64,000 nt of DNA from CAWAHD01 sp963781785 (GCA_963781785.1 CAWAHD010000002.1:62001-126000); one strand, 5' to 3'. Numbered from the stretch's first letter, positions 17,092 through 26,335 are shown. Made by a program: numbers and translations. The notes: a model not told the origin generated them from the letters alone.

Positions 17092-18051
17092 TCAAGTTGC
17101 TGCGGAAGAGAAATCGACGCCAGAGACCTTGACGACGGCCTGCCACGCGGCTTCCTGGTTGGCGCGATCGTGGAAGTGTGGGTGGCGCATCGCCTCAATT
17201 GGGCCTGTGAGCTTCTTGGGCGCCGAGGCGAAGAATTGCCCTGAGACGTCGGTTCCGAACTCCGATGCCTGGAGGTACCGGCGAGCCGCGGTCTCCGGCG
17301 TCTGGGACATGCCGGGAATGAGCTTCACGATTGGGATCATCAGCCACTTCAAGGCCGGGCCAGCGTTACGCACCGCCTTGGTGTCGGGCGCGCTGCCGGG
17401 CGACACGGCGTATACGGCCATGCCGGAGGGTAGCCGGCGCGCCAGCGCCGCGACCCACCAAGCGATGATGAGCTTCGCGTCGGCATACGCCCGGTTGGGC
17501 ACGTACTTCACGTTCGGCCCGTTACGCAGCAAGGCTTCCACCGCGGCACTTCGGTCACCCTGGTGATGCGTGGCCGCGAAGGCCGCCACGTCGGTGAAGC
17601 TGAACAGGGGCACGTCCCCTCGGGCAGGTTCCGCGCCGGAGATAACAATCCGCGCGTCAGGGCTCAGCAGGTTGGCGCGGAGCAAGCCGACAGTCAGTTG
17701 ATGATGGCCGATTAGCGGGGCCTGAGAAGCCTCGACGCCCGCCGCAGTGAGCACGCGCTTCTTACCTGGGACCAACCCTGCATTTAGCAGTAGGAAATCG
17801 ATCGGCCGACCTCGCTTGACCAGCTCGGCGAGGGCGGACTGGACGCTGGTCGGTGCGTTCAGATCCAGCTCCAGCGGCGTGGAAACCTGTGTCTTGGTCT
17901 CAGCCGCGAGTTGAGCGGCCGTTTCCTGGACCCGGGCCAGGCTGCGGCCGGTGACGACGACCTGGCGGCAGCCCTCGGCGGCGAGTATGCCGGCTGCCGC
18001 ATAACCGAGCCCGGAGGTGGTGCCGGTGACGAGCGCGATCGAATGTTCCAT
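17092..18051 (-). CDS. SDR family oxidoreductase
   Basis: 319 aa from the ATG at 18051, preceded by CGGAG. The longer open frame has no family similarity upstream. Motifs: TGTTSGLG (9-16), NAG (90-92), Ser138, and NRAYADAK with Tyr189 and Lys193. The length and the long segment before the active site resemble the protochlorophyllide-reductase/retinol-dehydrogenase-like SDRs, but the substrate is unknown. It is divergent from a TetR gene 127 bp away, with an operator-like palindrome between them, so repression by that TetR protein is likely. Confidence 0.87.
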   Translation of the reverse strand: MEHSIALVTGTTSGLGYAAAGILAAEGCRQVVVTGRSLARVQETAAQLAAETKTQVSTPLELDLNAPTSVQSALAELVKRGRPIDFLLLNAGLVPGKKRVLTAAGVEASQAPLIGHHQLTVGLLRANLLSPDARIVISGAEPARGDVPLFSFTDVAAFAATHHQGDRSAAVEALLRNGPNVKYVPNRAYADAKLIIAWWVAALARRLPSGMAVYAVSPGSAPDTKAVRNAGPALKWLMIPIVKLIPGMSQTPETAARRYLQASEFGTDVSGQFFASAPKKLTGPIEAMRHPHFHDRANQEAAWQAVVKVSGVDFSSAAT

Positions 18052-18167
18052 GGGCGTCTCCGTGGTGAAGGGGGAAGGTCGAGTCGTGAGGCCCCGCAAG
18101 GCCAGCGCCAGCTTGCTAATTTCGAACGATTCGGTTATATATTGGTGCGATGGCAATTGTCAAGGAG

Positions 18168-18189
18168 TTTTGAACTAAATGTTTCAAAA
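18168..18189. promoter_or_regulatory. Putative TetR operator (copy 2)
   Basis: TTTTGAA-N8-TTCAAAA spans the TetR ribosome-site/start-codon region (ATG at 18179) in the SDR-TetR intergenic region. The same arms and spacing occur at 16965-16986. The flanking blocks (CTAATTTCGAACGATT and CTGATTTCGAACTGTT) are also alike, so a promoter element may be conserved too. Confidence 0.6.
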
Positions 18190-18818
18190 TGACGCTAGGC
18201 CGCGTGGACGGCCGCGCAGCTTCGACGAGAGGGACGCGCTGGAAAAGGCGACCCAGGTATTCTGGTCGAAGGGCTACGACGGAGTGACGATCGACGATCT
18301 CGTCGCCGGGATGGGCGTGGGAAGGCCGAGCCTGTATTCCGTCTTTGGCGACAAGCGGACGTTATTCTTGCGCGTCCTCAAGCAAGGATTATGCGGAGAA
18401 GAAAGGCGCTCTCGCCGCGAAGGCGCTGCTGTCGCCGCAGACGCTTCGCGACTCGCTCGCCGCCTTCCTGAAGCACGCCGTCGAAACTGCGACCGAGAAA
18501 GGCTCCGCTCGGGGATGTCTTCTCGTGTGCGTCGCACCGCTTGTGAACCACGCTGAGGTCCGGCAGTTCCTGCAAAACGCGGCCGCCGGCGCCGCCGCGC
18601 TGGTGGAAGGTCGTTTCCGGGACGCAATCATCGCTGGAGAAATCCCGTCCGACTTTCCTGTGGCCGTCCGCGCAAGACAGCTCATTGATTTTGCTCGTGG
18701 CCTTACCATGCGTGCGCTGATAGGCACGCCGCGTAAGACGCTTCTCAGGGATGCCGAGGAAGCGGCCGACTTGGTGCTCCTGCCGCGCCTGAAGGCCATC
18801 GGCAAGCAGAAGCGATAA
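18179..18818 (+). pseudogene. TetR/AcrR family repressor (single frameshift)
   Basis: ATG at 18179 with AAGGAG upstream. The N-terminus RPRGRPRSFDERDALEKATQ, VFWSKGYDGVTIDDLV and GVGRPSLYSVFGDKRTLFLR is a clear TetR helix-turn-helix. Around 18378-18387 the frame shifts by one base; the ligand-binding half continues DYAEKKGALAAKALLSPQ to LPRLKAIGKQKR with a stop at 18818. With the shift repaired the protein would be ~212 aa, normal for the family. One base decides whether it is functional, so sequencing error is possible. Divergent partner of the SDR at 18051. Confidence 0.78.
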
Positions 18819-18957
18819 CTTGCTCTCGCCACCGAAAGACTTTTTGAGAATTATGATCCAAGTTAAAGCATGCGATGCTCGGTGCAAAGATTTACCTACC
18901 AGCAATTTAATCCTTAAACCAACTTTCTGTTCCATTGCTACTCACACCCCTACCATC

Positions 18958-19100
18958 ATGGAAGCGAAGGAACTCGCCCGTCACGCCGACATCCGCCAGA
19001 CCGTGAAATACACCCACATCGGGATGGAGGACAGGGCGGAAGCGCTCGCGGGACTACCATCCCCTTTCACATCAGCAGACGTTGATTGTCTGCACTATGT
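18958..19100 (+). pseudogene. C-terminal tail of a tyrosine recombinase (integrase)
   Basis: The frame reads EAKELARHADIRQTVKYTHI then GMEDRAEALAGLPSP, the conserved end of site-specific tyrosine integrases, including the nucleophile Tyr in YTH. The catalytic Arg and HxxR boxes are absent upstream, so it is a remnant. The open frame runs on through a terminator hairpin and the tmRNA remnant as spurious translation (VEAAGVAPASR, the usual read-through of tRNA-like 3' ends). Confidence 0.72.
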
Positions 19101-19181
19101 CTGCAATTCAGGCGGCGTCGTGAGTCAGAAGCTCTCAGCAAATGTCAGCGACGGCGGTGTTGCACCCAAGCCCAAAAACGA

Positions 19182-19208
19182 GCAAGCCCCGGTCCTGCCG
19201 GGGCTTGC
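19182..19208 (+). terminator. Strong hairpin after integrase tail
   Basis: GCAAGCCCCGG, loop TCCTG, CCGGGGCTTGC: a perfect 11-bp stem. It is followed by GTCGTCTCTTG, not a long T-run, so it is a good hairpin but a weak intrinsic terminator by sequence alone. Confidence 0.6.
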
Positions 19209-19255
19209 GTCGTCTCTTGTCACAAACCGTCACCAGTTAACAGTTTGTGGTAAAG

Positions 19256-19289
19256 TGGAGGCGGCGGGAGTTGCACCCGCGTCCCGAAA
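19256..19289 (-). ncRNA. ssrA: tmRNA 3' end remnant (probable att site)
   Basis: On the minus strand the sequence reads GGGACGCGGGTGCAACTCCC then GCCGCCTCCA, i.e. a T-arm (GCGGG/CCCGC stem, 7-nt loop) and acceptor strand as in tmRNA. The loop deviates from TTCGAxT at two positions and no tmRNA body follows, so it is not a functional gene. Integrated elements often use the tmRNA 3' end as attachment site, and the integrase tail just beside it fits that. Confidence 0.6.
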
Positions 19290-19437
19290 TGCGTCGGTCA
19301 GGGCCTCTCAGGGGCGCAGCGAATGTCCTGCTTGTCGCCCTCAGCCGCCCAATCGGCCGCGACCCATCCGGATTGACCGAACCGACGACCCCAGTAACTT
19401 GACCGTCCCGGATCGTGCCAAGAATAGCATTCGCTAG

Positions 19438-20143
19438 GGCGAGGCGCTTCTGGCCGCTGCGGCGGCGGCTCGCGCGTTCCGTTCGCCGGAGGGGCGGTAT
19501 TACGTCCAGGTACCCGCCCGCCGGCGGCACGATGTCATGCCGCTGCGGTCCAGGGCGTTTCGAAACTGGCTGGTCGACTGCCACCGCGCGGCATATCACC
19601 AGGTCCCCGCCGCATCGGTCGTCGCCCAGGTGGCCGGGTCGATCGAAGCCCAAGCCCGATCGGATGAACAGACCCAGCCGGTGTTCGTGCGCGTCGCCCG
19701 CGACCGCAAAGCGGACGGCGGCGCTGACGACTGGGATTACGACCTTGACCTCGGCAATCCCAGCGGACAGGCCGTCAAGATGACTCCCGAGGGATGGTCG
19801 ATCGTCGACCGCCCGCCCGTCCATTTTTGCCGCCTCGATGGGATGCTGCCGCTTCCCACACCCCTGGCCAGCGGGTCAATCCGTCTCTTGCGACAAACCG
19901 AGATGATCGAGGAGCTTTCCCACGAGGTGTCGCCGAAGGCGAGAGCCTCGTTGCGCTGGACTCATTCGCCGCAAATCTTCTCCGACGAGTTCAAGCGCAT
20001 CGCTCCGCTGCTTCGAAACCCGCGGCATCTCGGTCACATTCCATCGCACGAAACATGCGCGGTTGATCAAGATCGATGCCGACCCGAGCTTTGATCACTC
20101 GGTCGGCCCGCATTTCACGGACGGAATCGCGCTACCCGCGTGA
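19438..20143 (+). pseudogene. Deleted phage/element-type primase-helicase-like ATP-binding protein
   Basis: Reads EALLAAAAAARAFRSPEGRY, then PLRSRAFRNWLVDCHRAAYH, GSIEAQARSDEQTQPVFVRV, LDLGNPSGQAVKMTPEGWSI and FCRLDGMLPLPTP. These are the N-terminal blocks of a widespread family of mobile-element ATP-binding proteins. The P-loop ATPase core that should follow is missing; instead the C-terminal block (SPQIFSDEFKRIAPLLR, then after a frameshift RTKHARLIKIDADPSF) follows directly. An internal deletion plus a frameshift make it non-functional. Its position just inside the tmRNA/integrase boundary supports cargo of a decayed integrative element. Nothing recognisable lies in 20144-20337. Confidence 0.6.
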
Positions 20144-20337
20144 TTCACCGTTCCGCTCTCGCGGCGCAAATCAGCGGGAGCGGCACGCCCATTCGATCCC
20201 GCAGATTGAGCCGATCCCGCGCCGTCGAGCGGAAACGTCACGGCCCGCGCCACGCTGCTGATCCGCAGGAGGATTCCTACGATCCTGCCGGATGAGCGGA
20301 TCGCGCGGATGCACAAGGCCCGTCAACTCCCAATCGT

Positions 20338-21097
20338 TCAGCCTCGCCCGACGAATGGCATCTTGGTAGCCATCACCGTCATGAACAACACGTTCGCGTC
20401 AAGAGGGAGGCCTGCCATGTACACAACCGCCCGGGCCACATGATTCACGTCCATCGTGGGCTCCGCGGCGAGCGACCCGCTGGCTTGCAGGACGCCGGCC
20501 TTCATCTTGGCCGTCATGTCGGTGTCGGCATTGCCGATGTCGATCTGGCCGCAGGCGATGTCGTATCTTCGCCCGTCGAGAGCAGCCGACTTCGTGAGTC
20601 CGGTAATCGCGTGCTTGGTTGCCGTGTACGGGGCCGAGTGCGGCCTGGGAGTCGACGCCGAGATCGAGCCGTTGTTGATGATCCGGCCGCCCCGCGGGTC
20701 TTGATCCTTCATCAGACGAAACGCCTCACGAATGCAGAGGAACGTACCGGTCAAGTTGACATTCACCACCCGCCCCCATTGTTCGATCGTCAGGTCTTCG
20801 ATCGGAACCGGCGGTGCGCCAGTGCCGGCGTTGTTGAAAAGGAGGTCCAGGCGGCCGAAAGCGTCGCTTCGTCGTATCGAAGAGTCCACGGACCGAATCA
20901 GGCGCCGCCACGTCGGTCGGCACGGCCAGCGTCCGCCGGGCGTCTGGCCTGGCCAGTGAAATCGTTTCGGCGAGGGCCTGGCTCCGGCGCCCGGCGAGCA
21001 CGACCGCGTAGCCTTCCTGCAAAAGAGCCAGCGCAGCCGCCCGTCCGATTCCCGAGCCTGCACCGGTGACGATCGCGATCCTGGGATCAGAGCTCAT
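20338..21097 (-). pseudogene. SDR family oxidoreductase (single frameshift)
   Basis: Starts at 21097: MSSDPRIAIVTGAGSGIGRA with the TGAGSGIG cofactor motif, then a one-base shift near 20875 (around the DTTKR/DAFGRLDLLFNNAG junction). It continues in the next frame with NNAGTGAPP, VNVNLTGTFLCIREAFRLM, NNGSISASTPRP, Tyr-Lys in APYTATKHAITGLTK, and a C-terminus MATKMPFVGRG. With the shift repaired it is ~253 aa and complete. Both active-site residues are present, so an assembly error is as likely as decay. Substrate unknown. Confidence 0.75.
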
Positions 21098-21265
21098 TGC
21101 ACGGCTTATCCGAAAAGAGGGTATCCCGAGATTCTTGCTCGTCGAGTGTGATTGCCGGGGGCGAGGTCGTCAAGCTTTTCAAGGCCCTTTCGCGGAGCAA
21201 CGGGCGACGTTAATCTCGCGCTGGGTTGTTTCACCTTGGTCGCTTCAGAAAAGGGCTGGCCGATC

Positions 21266-22390
21266 ATGGCAGGGCGAAAAACGAGAGCGTGGGTTCTTTT
21301 CCTGGCGGTCGGGGTTGGCTGCTCGACGGCTGCCATCATGCCCGATCAAGGGCTGGCGGACGAGCCCCTGCCGTCCCTGACAAGAGAGCAGGCGTCGGCA
21401 TTTGCCCGGCTCGCCCTGAAGGGGATCAACAAGGAGTACCCGAACAAGCCCGAGCACGTCGTGGCCGGACCGGCCGACGTGAAGAGCCCCAAGGCACTGC
21501 ACCCGGCCTTCTACGGGTGCTATGACTGGCACTCATCGGTTCACGGCCACTGGATGCTCGTGAGGCTCTTGCGACTTTTCCCCGACCTGCCCGAAGCGGG
21601 CGAGATCCGGACCATACTGGGGGCGCACCTGACCGCGGAGAACGTCAAGGCAGAGGCCGACTACTTCGCGCGCAAGGAGAGCAAGTCGTTCGAGCGGCCG
21701 TACGGATGGGCCTGGCTGCTCAAGCTGGCCGAGGAGCTGCACGGTTGGGACAACCCGGACGCGCAGGAGTGGTCCAAGAATGTTCATCCGCTCGCCGACA
21801 CGGTGGCGGCGCGATACGTGGAATTCTTTCCGAAGCAGACCTACCCCATCCGGACCGGCGTCCACCCGAATACCGCGTTCGGACTCTCGTTCGCACATGA
21901 TTATGCGAAAAAAACGGGTGACAGCAAGCTCTTGCAACTGGTCGAGGAGCGGGCACACGCCTACTTCGGAGCTGACGCCCTCGTGCCGGCCGCGTGGGAG
22001 CCCGGCGGGGCCGACTTCTTCTCGCCAAGCCTGGTCGAGGCCGACCTGATGAGACGCGTGCTCAGCGCGGCCGAGTTCCGGTCATGGTTCACGCGATTCC
22101 TGCCGGGAGCCGCCAAGAGCGAGCCGAAGGCACTGTTCGCGCCGGCCGTGGTGACCGATCGGACCGACCCACAGCTCGTTCACCTGGACGGGCTGAACCT
22201 GAGCCGGGCGTGGTGCATGCGCAGCGTCGCCCGCGCCCTTCCTCCTGGAGATCCGGCCAGAGCCGCGCTCGAACGATCGTCGGCCCTCCATGCCAGGGCG
22301 GCACTCGAGCACGTGGCCAGCGGCGACTATGCGGGCGAGCACTGGCTGGCCTCGTTCGCCGTCTACTTGCTCTCGACGCCCGTCGACTGA
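21266..22390 (+). CDS. Exported DUF2891 family protein
   Basis: 374 aa from the ATG at 21266, the start of an evident signal peptide (ARAWVLFLAVGVGCSTAAI-like hydrophobic stretch; cleavage likely near GLADEP). The DUF2891 hallmarks are present: HPAFYGCYDWHSSVHGHWML near residues 83-102, RPYGWAWLLKLAEELH, HPNTAFGLSFAHDYA, EPGGADFFSPSLVEADLMRR and GEHWLASFAVYLL at the end. The fold is probably an alpha/alpha toroid like some glycan-active enzymes. Biochemical function is unknown. The 3' end overlaps the convergent gene at 22363 by 28 bp. Confidence 0.9.
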   Translation: MAGRKTRAWVLFLAVGVGCSTAAIMPDQGLADEPLPSLTREQASAFARLALKGINKEYPNKPEHVVAGPADVKSPKALHPAFYGCYDWHSSVHGHWMLVRLLRLFPDLPEAGEIRTILGAHLTAENVKAEADYFARKESKSFERPYGWAWLLKLAEELHGWDNPDAQEWSKNVHPLADTVAARYVEFFPKQTYPIRTGVHPNTAFGLSFAHDYAKKTGDSKLLQLVEERAHAYFGADALVPAAWEPGGADFFSPSLVEADLMRRVLSAAEFRSWFTRFLPGAAKSEPKALFAPAVVTDRTDPQLVHLDGLNLSRAWCMRSVARALPPGDPARAALERSSALHARAALEHVASGDYAGEHWLASFAVYLLSTPVD

Positions 22391-23169
22391 GACCTGGTCT
22401 TCGGAGCTTTCTTCGCTTTGACGCGACTTGCCGAGCGGCTGCGGGCGGGGGTCGAGCGGGCCTTCGAGCTGGTTGTGCGATTGCTTCGAGTCGCTCGGGC
22501 CTTGCCGCGGGTGATCGGGACCCCGCCGTCCTCGACGAACGCATCCTCGACGATCGGGAAGCCCGGATTGGCCTGTTGATCGCCGGCTGCCAGCGGGAAG
22601 GCAGGGTTGGCGTTGTTCTTGTTCTGGTCCAAACTGTCCAGCGAGAAGGGATCGCCCTTGATCAAGCCTTGCGGGGGCGCGAAGTAGACACCCGCGAGCG
22701 GCTCGGCATCGGGATCGGCAGCAGCATTTGCCCTCGTCCCCGCGCTCGAACTCCTCAGTCCGAACGAGCCGATCGGATTGCCGTATTCGTCGACCACCAA
22801 GGCTTGGCCGCCCATCCCGCCTGGTCCGATCACGCCATTCATTCCCGCGAGGGCACCAGCACCGCCGCCGACTATGCCGTTGCCACCACCGCCGCCAACG
22901 ACCGCACCGCCGCCACCGCCGACCGCACCGTATACGTTGAATGTCTGGAAGCCATTGAGCGCGTTGAAAAACGGATTCACCGTGAGACGCACGTATCGCC
23001 GGTCTGCCGAGACGACCGGCGTCACGGTCAAGGTCTGGCCGGACGGGATGATGCCGATTCCCGGGACGTAAGCCACGGCCTGGGCCCGTGCGTGGGAGCC
23101 CGCAGCCAGGACGAGGAACCCCGACATCGCGACGACCGCGGCGACTTTGCGCGTTTTTGCTCCGGTCAT
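22363..23169 (-). CDS. Exported Gly-rich planctomycete protein
   Basis: 268 aa from the ATG at 23169 after GAGGGCC. Signal peptide (AAVVAMSGFLVLAAG, ending ARAQA). The next ~60 residues contain PSGQTLTVTPVVSADRRYVR then LTVNPFFNALNGFQTF, a strand-rich motif also seen near the end of secretin-like outer-membrane proteins. A Gly-rich stretch of ~40 residues and a Lys/Arg/Ser-rich basic tail follow. I know similar exported planctomycete proteins, but none with an assigned function. It is divergent from the topoisomerase VI operon. Confidence 0.7.
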   Translation of the reverse strand: MTGAKTRKVAAVVAMSGFLVLAAGSHARAQAVAYVPGIGIIPSGQTLTVTPVVSADRRYVRLTVNPFFNALNGFQTFNVYGAVGGGGGAVVGGGGGNGIVGGGAGALAGMNGVIGPGGMGGQALVVDEYGNPIGSFGLRSSSAGTRANAAADPDAEPLAGVYFAPPQGLIKGDPFSLDSLDQNKNNANPAFPLAAGDQQANPGFPIVEDAFVEDGGVPITRGKARATRSNRTTSSKARSTPARSRSASRVKAKKAPKTRSQSTGVESK

Positions 23170-23362
23170 GTCGGCCCTCTTTCTCAGTCGCGGCAATCCC
23201 TTGAATCGACCCGTTGCCTGGAACGGCGTCCACTGCGCGCACATCCGTTATATCGTATCGTTCACACCCTCGCTTGAACAGAGGGTCCTTTTCTCTCGAG
23301 AAATGCGCGTAGAATCAATCGCGCAGCCAATCGGAACCGTCGTGACCGCGGGGGATCGAGGC

Positions 23363-25021
23363 ATGAACCGCGAACCTTCGCATCCCGACATCGCCCACGA
23401 GATGGCGGCAGAAGAGCGCGACATCTCGGTATCCGAGTTCTTCCTCAAGAACCGCCACCTGCTCGGTTTTGATTCGCCGTCGAAAGCGTCTCTGACCACC
23501 GTCAAGGAGGCCGTCGATAACGCGCTCGATGCCTGCGAGGAGGCCGGCATTCTTCCCGAGGTCAAGGTCGAGGTGAAAAGCGAAGGAGACGACGTGCTGC
23601 GCGTGTCCGTGGAAGACAACGGACCTGGAATCGTGGAAGAGCAGCTCGGACGCATCTTCGGAAAGCTTCTGTACGGCTCGAAATTCCACAAGCTCAGCCA
23701 GTCGCGCGGCCAGCAGGGCATGGGGATCGCGGCGGCGGGAATGTACGCTCAGCTCACAACCGGGAAGCCCCTCCATGTTCTCAGCCGGGTTGAGGGCGAA
23801 CCGACGGCGACGGAACTCTTTGTATCCGTCAACACAGCCAGGAATCGGCCCGAGATCCACCGGAAGAAGAGAGTCCCTTGGGATCGTGCGCACGGCACGC
23901 GCGTGGAAGCACAGATCGAAGGGCACTATCACAAGGGCAGCCATTCCATCGCCATGTACTTGAAGCAGACGGCCATCGCCAATCCCCATGTCACGATCCA
24001 CTTTCGAGGTCCGCACGGTGAAGAGTGGGACCACGACCGCAACAGCACCGACCTTCCTCCCCGGCCGGTGAACATCAAACCGCACCCGCGGGGCGTTGAG
24101 CTGGGCCAGCTCATTCAGATGCTCAGCAACACCGAGAGCCGCACGCTCTTGCAGTTCCTTGAGAATGACCTTTCGCGAGTGGGGCCGAAGACGGCCAGGA
24201 CGATCATCCGTCAGGCGGGGCAGGGCCTCTCGGAGCGATCCTATCCCAGGCGAATCGCGCATAAAGAGTCGCAGGCGCTCTACCGGGCGATCCAGACCGT
24301 GAAGGTCGCCGCTCCCCGCGCCGATTGCATTTCGCCCATCGGTGAAAAGCAGCTTGTGGAAGGGTTGCAGAAGGAGCTCGATGCAAGCTTTTACACGGTG
24401 ACGACGCGGCCTCCTGCTGTCTACCGCGGCAACCCGTTTCAGGTCGAGATCGGCCTCGCTTACGGCCAAAGAGCGGGTCCTGTTCTGGAGCTGGATGAAC
24501 ACGGACACATCCACAAGACGACCCGGCAGGCGCAGCGAGCGGCGCCGGAGCTCGAGCTTCGGGCAGACGAGCCGGCGTATCTCCTGCGGTTTGCGAATCG
24601 AGTGCCGCTGCTTTACGACCAGGAAGGGTGCGCGATCACCCGAGCCGTCACCCAAACGAACTGGCACGCCTACGGCCTCGAGCAAGCCAAAGGCGGCCTC
24701 CCTCATGCGCCGCTGGTCATTCTCGTGCACATGGCCTCGGTGTGGGTTCCGTACACGTCCGAGGCGAAGGAGGCGATCGCCTCCTATCCCGAAATCATCA
24801 AGGAAATCCGACTCGGCCTGCAGACGTGCGGCCGGCGGCTGGCCGCGCACCTGCACCACGAGGCGTGCGTCAAGGAGGAATTCGACAAGCGCACGCACAT
24901 CGAGAAATACCTGTCTCACATCGGCCTGGCGCTCCAGCAGATTCTCGCGCTCTCCGACGAGGAACGGGACAGAATGATCGCCAGGCTGGACAACGTTCTC
25001 GAAGAGAAACGGAGCTTGTGA
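23363..25021 (+). CDS. top6B: DNA topoisomerase VI subunit B
   Basis: 552 aa from the ATG at 23363; the open frame extends upstream without similarity. The GHKL ATPase fold is clear: EAVDNALDACEEAG with the catalytic Glu near residue 48, DNGPGI near 86, and the GQQGMGI ATP lid near 116. The H2TH-like segment SRVGPKTARTIIRQAG and the transducer with Lys switch region (TQTNWHAYGLEQAKGG) follow. TopoVI-B binds ATP and drives DNA passage together with the cleaving A subunit; the complex relaxes and decatenates duplex DNA. Its stop overlaps the subunit A start by one base, indicating translational coupling. Topo VI is characteristic of archaea and plants and uncommon in bacteria. Confidence 0.95.
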   Translation: MNREPSHPDIAHEMAAEERDISVSEFFLKNRHLLGFDSPSKASLTTVKEAVDNALDACEEAGILPEVKVEVKSEGDDVLRVSVEDNGPGIVEEQLGRIFGKLLYGSKFHKLSQSRGQQGMGIAAAGMYAQLTTGKPLHVLSRVEGEPTATELFVSVNTARNRPEIHRKKRVPWDRAHGTRVEAQIEGHYHKGSHSIAMYLKQTAIANPHVTIHFRGPHGEEWDHDRNSTDLPPRPVNIKPHPRGVELGQLIQMLSNTESRTLLQFLENDLSRVGPKTARTIIRQAGQGLSERSYPRRIAHKESQALYRAIQTVKVAAPRADCISPIGEKQLVEGLQKELDASFYTVTTRPPAVYRGNPFQVEIGLAYGQRAGPVLELDEHGHIHKTTRQAQRAAPELELRADEPAYLLRFANRVPLLYDQEGCAITRAVTQTNWHAYGLEQAKGGLPHAPLVILVHMASVWVPYTSEAKEAIASYPEIIKEIRLGLQTCGRRLAAHLHHEACVKEEFDKRTHIEKYLSHIGLALQQILALSDEERDRMIARLDNVLEEKRSL

Positions 25022-26172
25022 TGGCGAGCAGCAACCGGAACCAAAACGGCGGCGAATCCCCGCTAGAAGACCTGGATGCCCGAACGCTTGCATTCATCGA
25101 AGGCATTGCGAGCCACGTCCGGGAAACGATCGCCCGGGGCGAGCTGCCGAAGCTCGACATTCTCGTTCGAGGCTTGAGCAATGTGAGCTACGACCCGGAC
25201 AAGGGGTATCTCGAGCTCGGCGAGATCCACAAATCACGGACGCTCTCGGTCAACACGATCCGCTCGTTCGCGCAGACTCTCCGGCTCATGGCCGCATCAG
25301 ACGAAATGGTGCGCACCAACGACTTCGCCACGAAGCGGGAAGCCTATTACATCAGCAAGAACTGGGGGGATTGCCGCTTCGATCAACAGTCCGAATCCGA
25401 CGCGATCATGGATGACATCGAAGCTCTGGCATCCCTGCACGGATTGTCGCGCGAGCAGTTGCGATTCTATGCCGATTCGCACGGCGGCTCGGTCGCCGGG
25501 GAACTGGTCGTGATCGATCCTCATTCGACGAGCGGCGCCGCGATCGAAATTGACTGTCGCCATCTCGGTACGGGCGCTTACAGCATTCCGCGTTCGGTGG
25601 AACACCTTGGTTTTCGCACGAATGCGCAGTTTGTGCTGGCGATCGAGACCGGCGGCATGTTCCAGCGCCTGAACAACCACCAGTTCTGGAAGAAGGCCAA
25701 CTGCATCCTGGTCGAGATGGCCGGAGTTCCGACCCGCGCCACCCGCCGCTTCCTGCGCCGACTCACGGACACGACCGATTTGCCAGTGTATTGCTTTGTG
25801 GATTGCGACCCTTATGGATTCGCCAATATCTATCGCACGCTCAAGGCTGGCTCGGGCAACGCGGCGCACATCAATCAGTTCTTCTGCGTGCCGAGAGCGC
25901 GGTTCCTGGGCGTCACACCGCGCGATATCAAGGACTACGGGCTCGAAGACGCCACGCATCCACTCGACGACACCGATATCAAGCGGGCCGAGGACGCGAT
26001 CAAGAACGACCCGTTCTTTGCCGCCTATCCGGAGTGGATCTCCGCCATCGAGCAGCTCCTGGCGATGGGCGTGCGCGCCGAGCAGCAGGCGCTGGCCAAG
26101 TGGGGCCTGAACTTCGTGATCGATGAGTATCTGCCACGAAAGCTCGCCGATCAAACCAGCTTCCTGCCGTAG
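25021..26172 (+). CDS. top6A: DNA topoisomerase VI subunit A (Spo11-like)
   Basis: 383 aa, ATG at 25021 overlapping the subunit B stop (TGATG). The winged-helix 5Y-CAP domain carries KREAYYISKNWGD with Tyr109 and Tyr110, one of which is the DNA-attacking nucleophile. The Toprim domain shows the metal ligands Glu209 in AIETGGMFQRL and Asp261/Asp263 in FVDCDPYG. The C-terminal fold reads GLEDATHPLDDTDIKRAEDA. Residues needed for type IIB cleavage are all present, so the complex should be active. A likely terminator follows at 26298-26335. Confidence 0.95.
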   Translation: MASSNRNQNGGESPLEDLDARTLAFIEGIASHVRETIARGELPKLDILVRGLSNVSYDPDKGYLELGEIHKSRTLSVNTIRSFAQTLRLMAASDEMVRTNDFATKREAYYISKNWGDCRFDQQSESDAIMDDIEALASLHGLSREQLRFYADSHGGSVAGELVVIDPHSTSGAAIEIDCRHLGTGAYSIPRSVEHLGFRTNAQFVLAIETGGMFQRLNNHQFWKKANCILVEMAGVPTRATRRFLRRLTDTTDLPVYCFVDCDPYGFANIYRTLKAGSGNAAHINQFFCVPRARFLGVTPRDIKDYGLEDATHPLDDTDIKRAEDAIKNDPFFAAYPEWISAIEQLLAMGVRAEQQALAKWGLNFVIDEYLPRKLADQTSFLP

Positions 26173-26297
26173 AAGGACGCCAGAGCAGAGCACCGGCGAA
26201 AAGCCGTAGGATCTTGCGTTGGTCGACCGCATTTTGATAGACTTGTCCTCACTTGGTGTTACGCCCACGGCGGGCGAGGCACATCCGGCTAAGCAGG

Positions 26298-26335
26298 CCC
26301 CACGACGCGGGATGACCGCGGCGGCGGGGTTTTTT
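26298..26335 (+). terminator. Probable intrinsic terminator of the topo VI operon
   Basis: A CCCC...CGCGG / CCGCGG...GGGG imperfect hairpin directly followed by six T residues (26330-26335). It sits between the topo VI A stop and the PEP synthase start. Confidence 0.65.

Noticed and set aside
19110..19437. Continuation of the integrase ORF through VEAAGVAPASR
   Set aside because: That peptide is the standard spurious read-through of a tRNA/tmRNA 3' end; the hairpin and T-arm lie under it.
23315..25093. 592-codon minus-strand ORF opposite topo VI B
   Set aside because: Antisense to a gene with complete catalytic motifs; no domain similarity.
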